A DNA stretch of 64,000 nt from an uncultured Lachnospiraceae bacterium (lineage in GTDB: Bacteria; Bacillota; Clostridia; Lachnospirales; Lachnospiraceae), in contig CAJUFL010000006.1 in NCBI GenBank assembly GCA_910585605.1, positions 1 to 64,000 of the forward strand, read 5' to 3'. The notes beneath the pieces are model-generated. The model was not told the origin of the DNA, searched no databases, and saw nothing but the letters and a program-made list of their open reading frames with translations. A program made the position numbers and the translations under genes. This document shows, piece after piece, positions 8,756 to 17,800 of the stretch. Within the stretch, counting starts at the first letter, position 1, and each line of letters starts with the position of its first letter.

Positions 8756-9043
8756 ATGACAAGTAAACAGAGAGCTTATTTAAAAGGGTTGGCAATGACA
8801 ATGGATCCTATTTTAAATGTTGGAAAATCCAGTGTCACACCAGAACTTATTACTTCCATTGATGAAGCAATTAAAAAAAGAGAATTGATCAAAATAGGAG
8901 TATTAAAAAACTGTATGGATGATCCTAAAATAATTGCAGAAACTATGGCAGAGCGTACACACTCTCAAGTAGTACAGGTAATAGGAAAAAAAATCGTACT
9001 TTACCGCAAAAATAAAGAAAATCCTAAAATTCAATTGCCATAA
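8756..9043 (+). CDS. YhbY-type CRM-domain RNA-binding protein
   Basis: A 95-residue protein: MTSKQRAYLKGLAMTMDPILN, then the CRM glycine motif VGKSSVTPEL and a conserved ending (VQVIGKKIVLYRKN). It matches the YhbY/YqeI family, which associates with pre-50S ribosomal subunits. I prefer ATG 8756, which begins the family's usual MTSKQR opening. ATG 8732 is possible but has no ribosome site. Location between obgE and nadD agrees with a role in ribosome assembly. Confidence 0.85.
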   Translation: MTSKQRAYLKGLAMTMDPILNVGKSSVTPELITSIDEAIKKRELIKIGVLKNCMDDPKIIAETMAERTHSQVVQVIGKKIVLYRKNKENPKIQLP

Positions 9044-9159
9044 ATTTAACAGAACACATAAATGATTCCAATTTTGTTTATAATAAATCACAATACAAAA
9101 TAAGCACCAATAATATTTACCATAATTATATTATGTAAATTGCATATCAGGAGGCTATC

Positions 9160-9825
9160 ATGGCAGCTATTGGCATTATGGGCGGAACCTTTAATCCCAT
9201 TCATATTGGACATATAAAAATTGCAAAAGCAGCATACACACAATATCATTTAGATGAAATCTGGTTTATGCCTAATCACATTCCGGCATATAAGTCAGAA
9301 GATATCATCATATCAGGAGAGGACCGCCTTGCCATGGTGGAACTTGCGATTAAAGATATTCCGAATTTCAGAGCTTCTGATTTTGAATTAAAAAGAGAAG
9401 GAAATACTTATACCGCAGAGACTTTGGAACTTTTAAAACAAAAATATCCGAAGGATACCTTTTATTTTATTATGGGGGCAGATTCCCTGTATCAGTTTGA
9501 TAAATGGAAAAATGCCGAAAAGATTCCCGAATATGCAGTACTTTTGGTCGCTCCAAGGGATGGAAAATCTGTAACCGGAATAGAACAACAAATAAAAGAG
9601 TTAAATATTCGGTATGGTAAGGATTGTTTTCATCTTCTTCAATGTAAAGAAATCCCTTGTTCATCCAGTAATATAAGAGAAAATCTCTACCAAAATATTT
9701 CAGGCAGCAGAAAAATCTCTCAAAATGCTACCGATAACAAAAATGTCAATAGTAATGTTTCTTTACAGTATTTACCTGATTTAGTATATAAATATATAAT
9801 AAAAAGGCATTTATACGGAACATAA
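9160..9825 (+). CDS. nadD: Nicotinate-nucleotide adenylyltransferase
   Basis: A 221-residue enzyme with the nucleotidyltransferase signature GGTFNPIHIGHI at residues 8-19 and the closing motif CSSSNIREN (family ISSTxIR). It joins ATP and nicotinate mononucleotide to give deamido-NAD in NAD synthesis. AGGAGG precedes ATG 9160. It carries an extra Asn/Ser-rich stretch of about 20 residues before the C-terminal end, slightly longer than usual. It is followed by its own terminator, although yqeK and rsfS are its usual neighbours. Confidence 0.95.
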   Translation: MAAIGIMGGTFNPIHIGHIKIAKAAYTQYHLDEIWFMPNHIPAYKSEDIIISGEDRLAMVELAIKDIPNFRASDFELKREGNTYTAETLELLKQKYPKDTFYFIMGADSLYQFDKWKNAEKIPEYAVLLVAPRDGKSVTGIEQQIKELNIRYGKDCFHLLQCKEIPCSSSNIRENLYQNISGSRKISQNATDNKNVNSNVSLQYLPDLVYKYIIKRHLYGT

Positions 9826-9867
9826 AAAATATCTGAATAAAGTTTATGCAATAACAAAAAAATACCC

Positions 9868-9907
9868 AAAAATGTAGGCAGTTTCATTGAAATCACCTGC
9901 ATTTTTT
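9868..9907 (+). terminator. Rho-independent terminator after nadD
   Basis: AAAATGTAGG (ending 9878) pairs with CCTGCATTTT (from 9896) with one G-U pair. An inner TTTC/GAAA stem lies in the loop, and the arm runs into six T residues at 9902-9907. The next promoter's -35 element lies inside this hairpin. Confidence 0.65.
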
Positions 9908-9915
9908 GCTATAAT
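9887..9915 (+). promoter_or_regulatory. Promoter of yqeK-rsfS, overlapping the nadD terminator
   Basis: TTGAAA at 9887-9892, a 17-bp spacer and TATAAT at 9910-9915, with a TG one base before the -10 (extended -10). The start codon of yqeK is 36 bp downstream. The match to a vegetative promoter is very good. Confidence 0.75.
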
Positions 9916-9950
9916 ATAGCCAGTTTGACTGTTTTAATAGGAGTTTTAAT

Positions 9951-10523
9951 ATGAATAGATTACAAATGACAGAAAAACTTAAAGAAAAACTTTCCACCAA
10001 AAGATTTGAGCATTCTATTGGAGTTGAATATACTGCCGGGACCATGGCTTTTATGTATGGCATCGATTATGAAAAAGCTTTGATTGCCGGACTTTTACAT
10101 GATTGTGCTAAATATGTACCGAATGATAAAAAAATTGCAAAATGTAAAAAACGTAAAATTCCCATTTCTGAGTGTGAATATAAAAACCCTGAACTCTTAC
10201 ATGCAAAACTTTCGGCAGTATATGCCAAAGAAAAGTATGGTGTCAGTGATCAGGATATATTATCGGCAATTGCCTGTCATACAACCGGAAAACCGGCAAT
10301 GACAACATTAGAAAAAATAATTTATATTGCAGATTACATTGAACCTAACCGTTCCGTCTTACCGGAAATGGATATCATCCGCAAGGAAGCGTATACAAAT
10401 CTGGATAAATGTATGCTGCATATACTATATAACAGCATGCAGTATTTGTGTAAAAAGGGATCTGTTCTGGATCCGGTTACAAAAGAAACCTATGAATATT
10501 ACAAACAAATAATCGATCAATAA
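9951..10523 (+). CDS. yqeK: YqeK-type HD-domain diadenosine tetraphosphatase
   Basis: A 190-residue HD-domain protein with the motif LLHDCAKY at about residues 46-53 and conserved downstream histidines and aspartates (AIACHTTG, YIADYIEPNR). YqeK hydrolyses Ap4A symmetrically and is nearly always found between nadD and rsfS, as here. AGGAG precedes ATG 9951. Only 27 bp separate it from rsfS, so the two are co-transcribed. Confidence 0.92.
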   Translation: MNRLQMTEKLKEKLSTKRFEHSIGVEYTAGTMAFMYGIDYEKALIAGLLHDCAKYVPNDKKIAKCKKRKIPISECEYKNPELLHAKLSAVYAKEKYGVSDQDILSAIACHTTGKPAMTTLEKIIYIADYIEPNRSVLPEMDIIRKEAYTNLDKCMLHILYNSMQYLCKKGSVLDPVTKETYEYYKQIIDQ

Positions 10524-10550
10524 AAGTGAGATAAAAATAAGGAGAATACT

Positions 10551-10898
10551 ATGACAAGCAAAGAGATGGCAAAGACCGCAATTACAGGTCTGGAAAATAA
10601 AAAGGCAGCTGATATTAAAATAATTGATATATCAAAAATATCTATTATGGCTGATTATTTTATTGTTGCCAGCGGTTCAAACCGTAATCAGGTTCAGGCT
10701 ATGGCAAACAGCGTGGAAGAAAAGCTACAGGAAAACGGAGTCCATCCAAGGCAGATTGAAGGTTACCAGACCGCTAATTGGATATTAATGGATTTTAATG
10801 ATGTTATTGTTCATATATTTAATGAAGAAGACCGGTTATTTTATAATCTGGAAAAAATATGGCTGGATGGTACGTTAATTGAAGCCGATGAACTGTAA
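10551..10898 (+). CDS. rsfS: Ribosomal silencing factor RsfS
   Basis: A 115-residue protein with family features: KKAADIKIIDISKISIMADYF near the start, ASGSNRNQVQAMA, and a central GYQTANWILMDF. RsfS binds ribosomal protein L14 and blocks subunit joining when nutrients are low. AAGGAG precedes ATG 10551. It follows yqeK in the expected order and precedes an HD-GYP gene by 33 bp. Confidence 0.95.
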   Translation: MTSKEMAKTAITGLENKKAADIKIIDISKISIMADYFIVASGSNRNQVQAMANSVEEKLQENGVHPRQIEGYQTANWILMDFNDVIVHIFNEEDRLFYNLEKIWLDGTLIEADEL

Positions 10899-10931
10899 TT
10901 AGTTATATTTATATAACATAACGGGGGCAAT

Positions 10932-12119
10932 ATGGATAAAGATATATTAATACAAAGGAATAATCTGGAAGTAAATAAGGTCGCAGCAAAATGCCTGCGT
11001 ATTACGATATTATTTTTAATATCCTTATGGATATATGCTGCGACCGATTATTATAACTATGATGAATGCTCCATTATGATGGTTTTTGCAAGCAGTATAG
11101 TATTATTGCTGATTCCTACCGTATTAGTCAATGTTTTACATATAGAAAAGCAATGGATAAAATATTATGTAATTATGTGCATTATGTCTGTTGTATTTCT
11201 GCTTAGTACATTTATTTCCTATGATTTTATTATTTTGGTGATTCTTTCTCTGTTGATTGCCACTTTATACTGTGACCGGAAATTGATTGTTGTAACCACA
11301 TTAATTGATTGTATCTGTGTTTTTATTACAATGATGCTGCGTTATTATATATTTAATAGTGGTGTGACATCTGAATATTCAACCTTTCTGGAAGCTTTGA
11401 TTTATGGTGTATTTCTTCGCATTGTTATGGTTTTGGTCGCTACATTATTTTCTTATTATATTGTTGAGCGTAATATGGTAATGTTGAATAAAACAATAGA
11501 AGCAAATCACGCACTTGAACATAGTCAGGAAGAATTAATTTTTGCTTTTGCCGAAATTTCAGAAAGTAAATCAAAAGTAACTGGTGAACACATCCGAAGA
11601 GTAGCAGAATATATGCGTGTATTGGCAGAAGCTTCCGGATTTACGACTGATTACGTAGACAAACTATCTGTTGCTTCAATGATGCATGATATTGGTAAAT
11701 TAATGATTTCTGAAGAAATTTTAGATAAACCAGATAAGCTGACAGAAGAAGAATATGCAATTATGAAAAACCATGTTCTTTATGGAGAGGCACTTCTTGC
11801 AAAATGTCCAGGTGATATCATGCAGATTGCCAAAACAATTGCTTTAGAACATCATGAACGTTGGGATGGAACCGGTTATCTGGGAATGAAAGGAGAAAAT
11901 ATATCCTATATCAGCCGCTTAATGGCAGTATGTGATGTATTTGATGCATTAACATCACAGCGATATTATAAAGACGGCTGGTCATTAGGTGATACTTATA
12001 ATGAAATTGTCACCAATAGCGGTAAACAATTTGATCCTGATGTAGTACAATTGTTTATCGAGCATTTCGATGAATTTAAACAGATTTTTTATGCAATACC
12101 TGATAAAGAAATATATTAG
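10932..12119 (+). CDS. Membrane HD-GYP domain protein (possible cyclic-di-nucleotide phosphodiesterase)
   Basis: A 395-residue protein. Residues 20-180 contain about six membrane segments, with no recognised sensor domain. A short helical linker (about 185-205) leads to an HD-GYP domain with HD at 252-253 (MHDIGKL), HHE at 307-309 and WDGTGYL at 311-317, where the last residue is Leu in place of the common Pro. HD-GYP domains usually degrade cyclic di-GMP or a related signal. GGGGGC before ATG 10932 is a weak ribosome site. The substrate cannot be read from the sequence. Confidence 0.85.
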   Translation: MDKDILIQRNNLEVNKVAAKCLRITILFLISLWIYAATDYYNYDECSIMMVFASSIVLLLIPTVLVNVLHIEKQWIKYYVIMCIMSVVFLLSTFISYDFIILVILSLLIATLYCDRKLIVVTTLIDCICVFITMMLRYYIFNSGVTSEYSTFLEALIYGVFLRIVMVLVATLFSYYIVERNMVMLNKTIEANHALEHSQEELIFAFAEISESKSKVTGEHIRRVAEYMRVLAEASGFTTDYVDKLSVASMMHDIGKLMISEEILDKPDKLTEEEYAIMKNHVLYGEALLAKCPGDIMQIAKTIALEHHERWDGTGYLGMKGENISYISRLMAVCDVFDALTSQRYYKDGWSLGDTYNEIVTNSGKQFDPDVVQLFIEHFDEFKQIFYAIPDKEIY

Positions 12120-12165
12120 ATAATAAAGTTTCAATTATCTTTGTAAGATTAGAGGTGGAAATAAT

Positions 12166-12495
12166 ATGGTTTCCGTAATGAATGAATATGTATCAAAAAT
12201 CACCCTGTTAACAAACGATGTTACCAAAAGTATACTTGGTGCTGTTTTACTTGATCAACCCAATGTAGAAAAAAGCAATATTTTAATAAAGTCAAATCGC
12301 TACATTGTAGATATCAAATTAAAGGATTTTTCAGTAGATGAAGCCATTCTGATTATGAATCATTTTATGGAAGGAACAAGATATCATTATTCAGCTTATT
12401 TTATAAGGTTTAATGAAGGAAATATGGTACGATACCGTTATGCGACCTGTAAAGAAAACAAAGAAGGATTTTACTGTGATGTCATCATCAGTTAG
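12166..12495 (+). CDS. Small protein of unknown function
   Basis: A 109-residue protein with no membrane segment or signal peptide. GAGGTGG lies 9 bp before ATG 12166; the in-frame ATG at 12178 is an alternative start. The sequence alternates beta-like and helical parts (NILIKSNRYIVDIKLKDF, AILIMNHFMEG), suggesting a small alpha/beta fold. I do not recognise the family. It lies 46 bp after the HD-GYP gene on the same strand and is probably co-transcribed. A weak hairpin with a T-run at about 12587-12613 may end transcription. Confidence 0.7.
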   Translation: MVSVMNEYVSKITLLTNDVTKSILGAVLLDQPNVEKSNILIKSNRYIVDIKLKDFSVDEAILIMNHFMEGTRYHYSAYFIRFNEGNMVRYRYATCKENKEGFYCDVIIS

Positions 12496-12650
12496 TGCCA
12501 TATTATAAAAACAAAAGTTTATAGAAATTATTATCAGCAGCTGTTTAAAGCAGATTATCGGGAAATAATGATGAAAATCCTATAATCAAGCTATAAAACA
12601 ACTGCTTGTTTTTATTTATAATAGTGGAACATATTCTATCAATATGCAGA

Positions 12651-13262
12651 TTAAAATGTACGAAACAGACCAATAACTTTACCTAGAATGGAAACATGAT
12701 CAACAATAATAGGATCCATATGATCATTCTCTGGCTGCAGACGGTAATGTCCGTTTTCTTTATAAAAACGCTTTACAGTTGCACTGTCATCAACCAATGC
12801 GACAACAATTTCATTATTCACGGCAGTAGGCTGTTCTTCTACTAAAATTAAATCCCCATCATAAATACCTGCATTAATCATGCTTTCGCCTTTTACTTTG
12901 AGCATAAAAGTTGTTTTATTATGTAGATATTCTGGTGGAACAGGAAAATAACCATCAATATTCTCTACAGCTAAAATAGGTTGCCCAGCTGTAACCTGAC
13001 CTACTATAGGCACATTTACAAGTTCTCTTCTGGTAAGACCAAAAGCATCATCTAAAATCTCTATTGTTCTTGGTTTGGTAGGATCTCTCCGAATATATCC
13101 ATTTTTTTCCAAAGTTTCTAAATGCGAATGAACAGAAGAAGTAGACTTTAACTTTACGGCTTCACAAATCTCCCGTACAGATGGCGGATAACCTTTTTGT
13201 AAAATGGTTTCCTTGATAAAATCGAGAATCTCCTGTTGTTTTACACTAATCTTACCTGGCAT
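12651..13262 (-). CDS. lexA: LexA, SOS-response repressor
   Basis: A 203-residue repressor: N-terminal winged-helix DNA-binding domain (residues 1-65, SVREICEAV), Ala92-Gly93 cleavage site (VTAGQPILA), catalytic Ser127 (GESMINAG) and Lys164 (ATVKRFY). I place the start at ATG 13262 because AAGGAGG lies 8 bp upstream; an extension to 13283 would include the ribosome site in the coding frame. LexA represses DNA-damage genes and cuts itself when RecA is activated. The divergent region upstream carries several LexA boxes, so it very likely controls itself and the LysM gene. Confidence 0.97.
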   Translation of the reverse strand: MPGKISVKQQEILDFIKETILQKGYPPSVREICEAVKLKSTSSVHSHLETLEKNGYIRRDPTKPRTIEILDDAFGLTRRELVNVPIVGQVTAGQPILAVENIDGYFPVPPEYLHNKTTFMLKVKGESMINAGIYDGDLILVEEQPTAVNNEIVVALVDDSATVKRFYKENGHYRLQPENDHMDPIIVDHVSILGKVIGLFRTF

Positions 13263-13366
13263 ATAAAACGCCTCCTTACTCATAATTTTAAATAATCTAT
13301 TTAGTAAGAACCAATGTTAAAAAATATATTTCCAAGCATTGGTTTAAACCGTTATAAGATATTTAT

Positions 13367-13372
13367 ATTATA
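13367..13372 (-). promoter_or_regulatory. Probable -10 element of lexA
   Basis: TATAAT reads on the minus strand about 105 bp upstream of the lexA start. The -35 region is weak and falls next to the outermost SOS box, consistent with autorepression. Confidence 0.4.
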
Positions 13373-13395
13373 GTAACACAGGATTAAAAAAAAAG

Positions 13396-13482
13396 CAAAC
13401 ATTTATTCCGAACAAATTTTCGAAAAAAGCATTGACATACAAACAAATGTTTGTTAAAATACAAAAAACGAACAAATATTCG
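13396..13482 (+). promoter_or_regulatory. Three to four LexA (SOS) boxes plus LysM-gene promoter
   Basis: The Gram-positive SOS box is CGAAC-N4-GTTCG. Matches here: CGAAC-AAAT-TTTCG (13409-13422), CAAAC-AAAT-GTTTG (13440-13453, symmetric arms) and CGAAC-AAAT-ATTCG (13469-13482), plus a weaker CAAAC-ATTT-ATTCC (13396-13409). The promoter TTGACA (13432-13437), 17 bp, TAAAAT (13455-13460) has the second box filling its spacer and the third just downstream, so LexA binding would block polymerase. Confidence 0.85.
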
Positions 13483-13514
13483 ATTTTTGTAAAAATAAAA
13501 AGGAGAGGGAGAGT

Positions 13515-13835
13515 ATGCAAATGATCAAGAATTATATTTACAATAATAGGATTATGTTAACAATGGCAATTATTCTAATTTTAAGCATATCTATAATAGG
13601 GAGCGTTGCTGTGGTAAAAGCGGATGAAAGTGTACAATATAACAAATCCTTTATATCTATTGAGATAGAATCTGGAGATACATTAAGTTCCATTGCAAAA
13701 GAGTATGCCATTATGGGTACTGAATATGATGATTATATTCAGGAAGTCAGGAACATTAATAATTTAAGCAGTGATACTATTCATACAGGCTGTTATTTAA
13801 TGATACCTGTTTATGAAGTAGTTTCCTCAAAGTAA
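13515..13835 (+). CDS. SOS-controlled LysM protein, probable YneA-like division inhibitor
   Basis: A 106-residue protein with one N-terminal membrane segment (about residues 13-32), then a LysM domain (ISIEIESGDTLSSIAKEYA ... SDTIHTGCYLMIPV). AAGGAG precedes ATG 13515. Divergence from lexA, SOS boxes on its promoter, and the membrane-plus-LysM architecture all match B. subtilis YneA, which delays division during DNA damage. Sequence identity to YneA cannot be tested here. Its 3' end overlaps the converging TtcA-like gene by 25 bp. Confidence 0.8.
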   Translation: MQMIKNYIYNNRIMLTMAIILILSISIIGSVAVVKADESVQYNKSFISIEIESGDTLSSIAKEYAIMGTEYDDYIQEVRNINNLSSDTIHTGCYLMIPVYEVVSSK

Positions 13836-14533
13836 TTTAATAGTGCCGCATTGAGATTTTTCTTCATATATGGGAATTTTTGAGAACTTTCTTCAATAAA
13901 ATCCTTAATTACCTGACGTTTTGTATTACCATCTGCTGGACATGGATTATTGATCACTGGAAACTTATTTTTGTATGCAAATCCTTTTATTTCTTTTTCT
14001 TCCATATACAACATTGGACGGATTAAGGTCAGACCGGTTTTATTTAAGAATGTAACAGGAGGAAAGCAATAATAATGTCCCTCTAACAATAGTGACATCA
14101 TGCTGGTTTCAATAAAATCATCTTTATGGTGTGCGTATGCTATTTTATTACATCCTAATGCAAGTGCTTTTTTATTTAGAGCACCTTTTCTCATCTTTGC
14201 ACATAAAGAACAAGGATTTTTTTCTTTCCTTTCTTTAAAAACTACTTGGAAAATATCTGTATCTACACAATAAAAAGGTATGTTAAGTTTCTTACAGAAA
14301 TCTTCCATTAAGGAAATGGAAGCCTTAAAATCAGCTTTTATACCAAGATTAACATGAATTGCAGCCAATTCAAAAGATTCTGGATAAAAAGCCTGAAGCT
14401 GTTTCAAACCATATAGTAAAGTTAGACTGTCTTTTCCTCCGGATAATCCAACCGCAATCCTATCTCCATGATTAATCATATTATATTGTTTAATACATTG
14501 TCTAAGATAACTTAATAATTTCTGATTATTCAT
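13811..14533 (-). CDS. TtcA-like tRNA thiolation ATPase (PP-loop family)
   Basis: A 240-residue protein with the PP-loop SGGKDSLTL at about residues 30-38 and a CSLC pair at about 107-110 (CSLCAKMRKGAL); a third cysteine lies in NPCPADG. These are features of TtcA, which makes 2-thiocytidine at tRNA position 32 using an iron-sulfur cluster. In Clostridia the name is given loosely, so thiolation of another tRNA position is possible. CGGAG precedes ATG 14533. It converges on and overlaps the LysM gene by 25 bp. Confidence 0.8.
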   Translation of the reverse strand: MNNQKLLSYLRQCIKQYNMINHGDRIAVGLSGGKDSLTLLYGLKQLQAFYPESFELAAIHVNLGIKADFKASISLMEDFCKKLNIPFYCVDTDIFQVVFKERKEKNPCSLCAKMRKGALNKKALALGCNKIAYAHHKDDFIETSMMSLLLEGHYYCFPPVTFLNKTGLTLIRPMLYMEEKEIKGFAYKNKFPVINNPCPADGNTKRQVIKDFIEESSQKFPYMKKNLNAALLNYFEETTS

Positions 14534-14730
14534 TTAATTATTCACTCCGTATAATATGTAAGGCAATTCCATGTACGTGATATCTTATATAAGCAGATTT
14601 CTATACAGAAATTGCTTTTCAAGATTTAATAAAGACTTTGCAATACCTAAGTAATAGAAGCCTATTTGTCATTATACATAATCTTAGACTACATGAAAAG
14701 TATGATTTTATAAAAAAGAAAATTTCTATC

Positions 14731-14758
14731 TTGACAAGAATTTCAGAATATGTAATAA
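14731..14758 (+). promoter_or_regulatory. Promoter of the surface protein-sortase operon
   Basis: TTGACA at 14731-14736 and TAATAA at 14753-14758 with a 16-bp spacer and a TG before the -10. The start codon of the large surface protein is 55 bp downstream. Confidence 0.55.
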
Positions 14759-14813
14759 TCAACCTACTCTAAATTTTCTATATTCACACATAATGCCCTG
14801 TGAAAGGACATTT

Positions 14814-17800
14814 ATGATTCAATTTAATCATTTTAAAAGATTATTCTTTTATATAAGCATAATAATTCTGATATTTTTTACCGTATTTATTTCTTCCGGC
14901 CAAACTGTACATGCAATGAAAGTAGCTCATTATTCCTATGATAAAATATATAAAGCTTTACCTGCTAAGTATCAAAAGGAAGAGTTTATTTATACGTATA
15001 ATGGAATTCCCTTTATTTCCTTTGCCACCTATAACGGTTCATCAGATTATAAGACTTCTCTGAAGAAAAGCTCGAATACTAATAATTTCCTTTATTGTGT
15101 AGATTTTTCCAAACATATGGTTTTTGATAAAAATTTTTCTGAAAAAAATAAGTTATTTAATAATGAACTGCGTGCCAGGATAGGCATTGCATTACATCTC
15201 GGAACAACAAAGTGGGGGAAGAAGGCCGATGCCAGTTTTACAAACGGAAATGCAATGTTAGATTATTATATGACACAGCTTGTTATACACTCGCTAATAT
15301 ATAAATATGGAGGTGAAAAATCTAATTATGGAATACAGTTTTCACTACTGGAATTTAAATCGGGAACTGATTCCCTATATAAAAAATGTAAAAAATTATA
15401 TGAACATTGCTGTAATGCCAAAATCACCTTGAAAAACGGTAATTTCCAAACTGCTGAATTTTCTTTTAATAAACCTGTTTCTAATCAACTTTATCTGGAT
15501 GGTGATTATTTAACCAGCCCCATGATAACCTGCCAAACAAACAAAAATAATGCATCAGTACAAGAATATAAAAGAACTGTTACATTGAACGGTAACAATT
15601 CCGTTCCCTGTAGAATAGAACAATCATCTGATAGCTATGATTCCCAATTTCAGATCAAACTTCCACTCGATTCTATAGAAGATTTGTCTCCTGGAGAACA
15701 TAGAATCAATATTAATGAATATGCAATATTCAAAAAAGAAATAGCCGGTTTTTGGAATTGTTCAGATAAGGAATTAACAAATACTAATCAGGAAATTGGT
15801 GGTCTGATTTATATCAATGATGAAGCTTTGGATAACTGCGGTTTTGAATTCTTGATAGGAGAAGTCTTTTTGCATAAAAAGGACAGTATTAATGGTAGTG
15901 TTATTGCAGATGCTGCCTTCCAGATTTTGCAATATGATGATTCCACTGGTCAATATACCTATTATAAGGACTTGAATTATAATCCTGAAAACAAATGCTA
16001 TGAAAGCGGTAATTTATATCTGAAGACAAATAACAAAAAAGGAAAGTTTAAAATCATTGAATCTAAACCGGGAAAATATTATATTAATGATTGGGCAGGA
16101 CAGGAATTTCAAATTACAAAAGAGCGCTATATTTATGAGTTTAATGTTGAAAACCAGCCAATACTTGGAAAACTCCATATATATAAAAATGGCGAAAATC
16201 CTGCATTTACTGGTTCAGTATTTCAGCAAACAGAAAAGGTATCCCTTAAAGATATTAAATTTACCTTATATGCAGCGGAGGATATTTATTTTAAAGGCAG
16301 TCTTTTTTATAAAAAAGACCAGAAGATAGTAGATTTGATAACAGATGAAGAAGGAGAAGCCCATGCTGATAATCTGATAGAAGGGCGTTATTATTTAAAA
16401 GAATCAGAAAACAGGGAAATTCACTTGTTAAATCCCGAAACTTTTTCCTTTTCTATAACACGTGATAATTATAATAAATATAATGAAGTGACCTATCAAT
16501 TAACCAATATTCTAAAAAAATGCCAGCTACAAGTGTTTAAGTATTATTTCGATGCCAAAGATGAAGAACAGAAAAATAAAAAGCCCCTGTCTGGTGCTAA
16601 ATTCGGTTTATATGCAAGAAACGATATATTAGATTGCAATGGTAGTATAATCGTCAAAAAAGATACCCTGATAGAAGAGCAGTACTCAGGAAAAGATGGA
16701 AAAGTATTGTTTGAAAATATGCTTTATTCTGATTATTACATAAAAGAATTAGAAGCTCCTGATGGTTTTATTTTAAATGATGGTATTGTTGAGATTAAAA
16801 AAGAAGACTTTTCATTATCTAAAGAGGGAAGTAATATCTATTTGGCATATAAAGAAATAGTAAACCAAGAGCAATTATTCAAAATAAAATTAACAAAATA
16901 TGGCGAAACATTTTCCGGATTTAATAAAGAAAATAGTGAAAACGGTGAATATATTTCGTATCTGTATGATAAAAAACCATTAGAAAATGTTCAATTTTCA
17001 ATATACGATGAAAACTCGAATCTGTTAATGTCTGCTATAACAGATCAGAACGGATTGGCCTGCTTTGATAACGTAAAACAGGGTGAATACTACTGTATTG
17101 AAGATTTTTGTCCTGCGGAATATTCAAAAGCATCTGATCAGAAAAAAATCACGTGTGTAAGCGACAACAACATAATATCAGAACCACCTGCTATTGAAGA
17201 ATCTTTTTATAATGAACTATGTGGGTGTTCTTTATCTATCCACAAGTTAGGAGAGCAGGCAGTGATAGGTAAAAAGGGAATTACATATAAAAAAGTCCCA
17301 TTGGAAGGAATCATATTTGGCATTTATCAAGATTTTGATTATACTTTTGCCTCTGGAGAATCAGTAGCAAAAGGCTCCTGTATTGGTTACATGATTACAG
17401 ATTCTAAGGGCAATGCCGAATTTAAGGGAAAGATACCTGAGGGTAATTACTATATAAAAGAATTAAAAACAAATGCTGAATATGCCATAGATTTGGAATG
17501 TCATTCTTTTACAGTGACACCGAAAAGTAATCAGGAAATTAAAATCAAGTGTTCAGAGATACCATTGCTTAATAAATTGTTAAAGGCTTCTGTCAGGATA
17601 ATAAAAACAGATGCGAATACAAATAAAGCTTTAAAAGATGTAGAATTTACACTATATAATGATAAAAATCAGAAAGTCGGAGTCTATAAAACAGATAAAA
17701 AAGGGAAAATTTTAGTGGAAGGATTACCATATGGCAGCTATTATTTTGTTGAAACAAAATGTAAAAATGGCTATTATTCAACAAATAATAGATATAAATT

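Noticed and set aside
9117..9140. Imperfect palindrome TTTACC-ATAAT-TAT-ATTAT-GTAAA before nadD
   Set aside because: It is AT-rich with a bulge and no matching regulator nearby, so it is likely chance.
12587..12613. CAAGC/GCTTG hairpin followed by five T
   Set aside because: A 5-bp stem with a 12-nt loop is too weak to call a terminator; mentioned only with the nearby gene.
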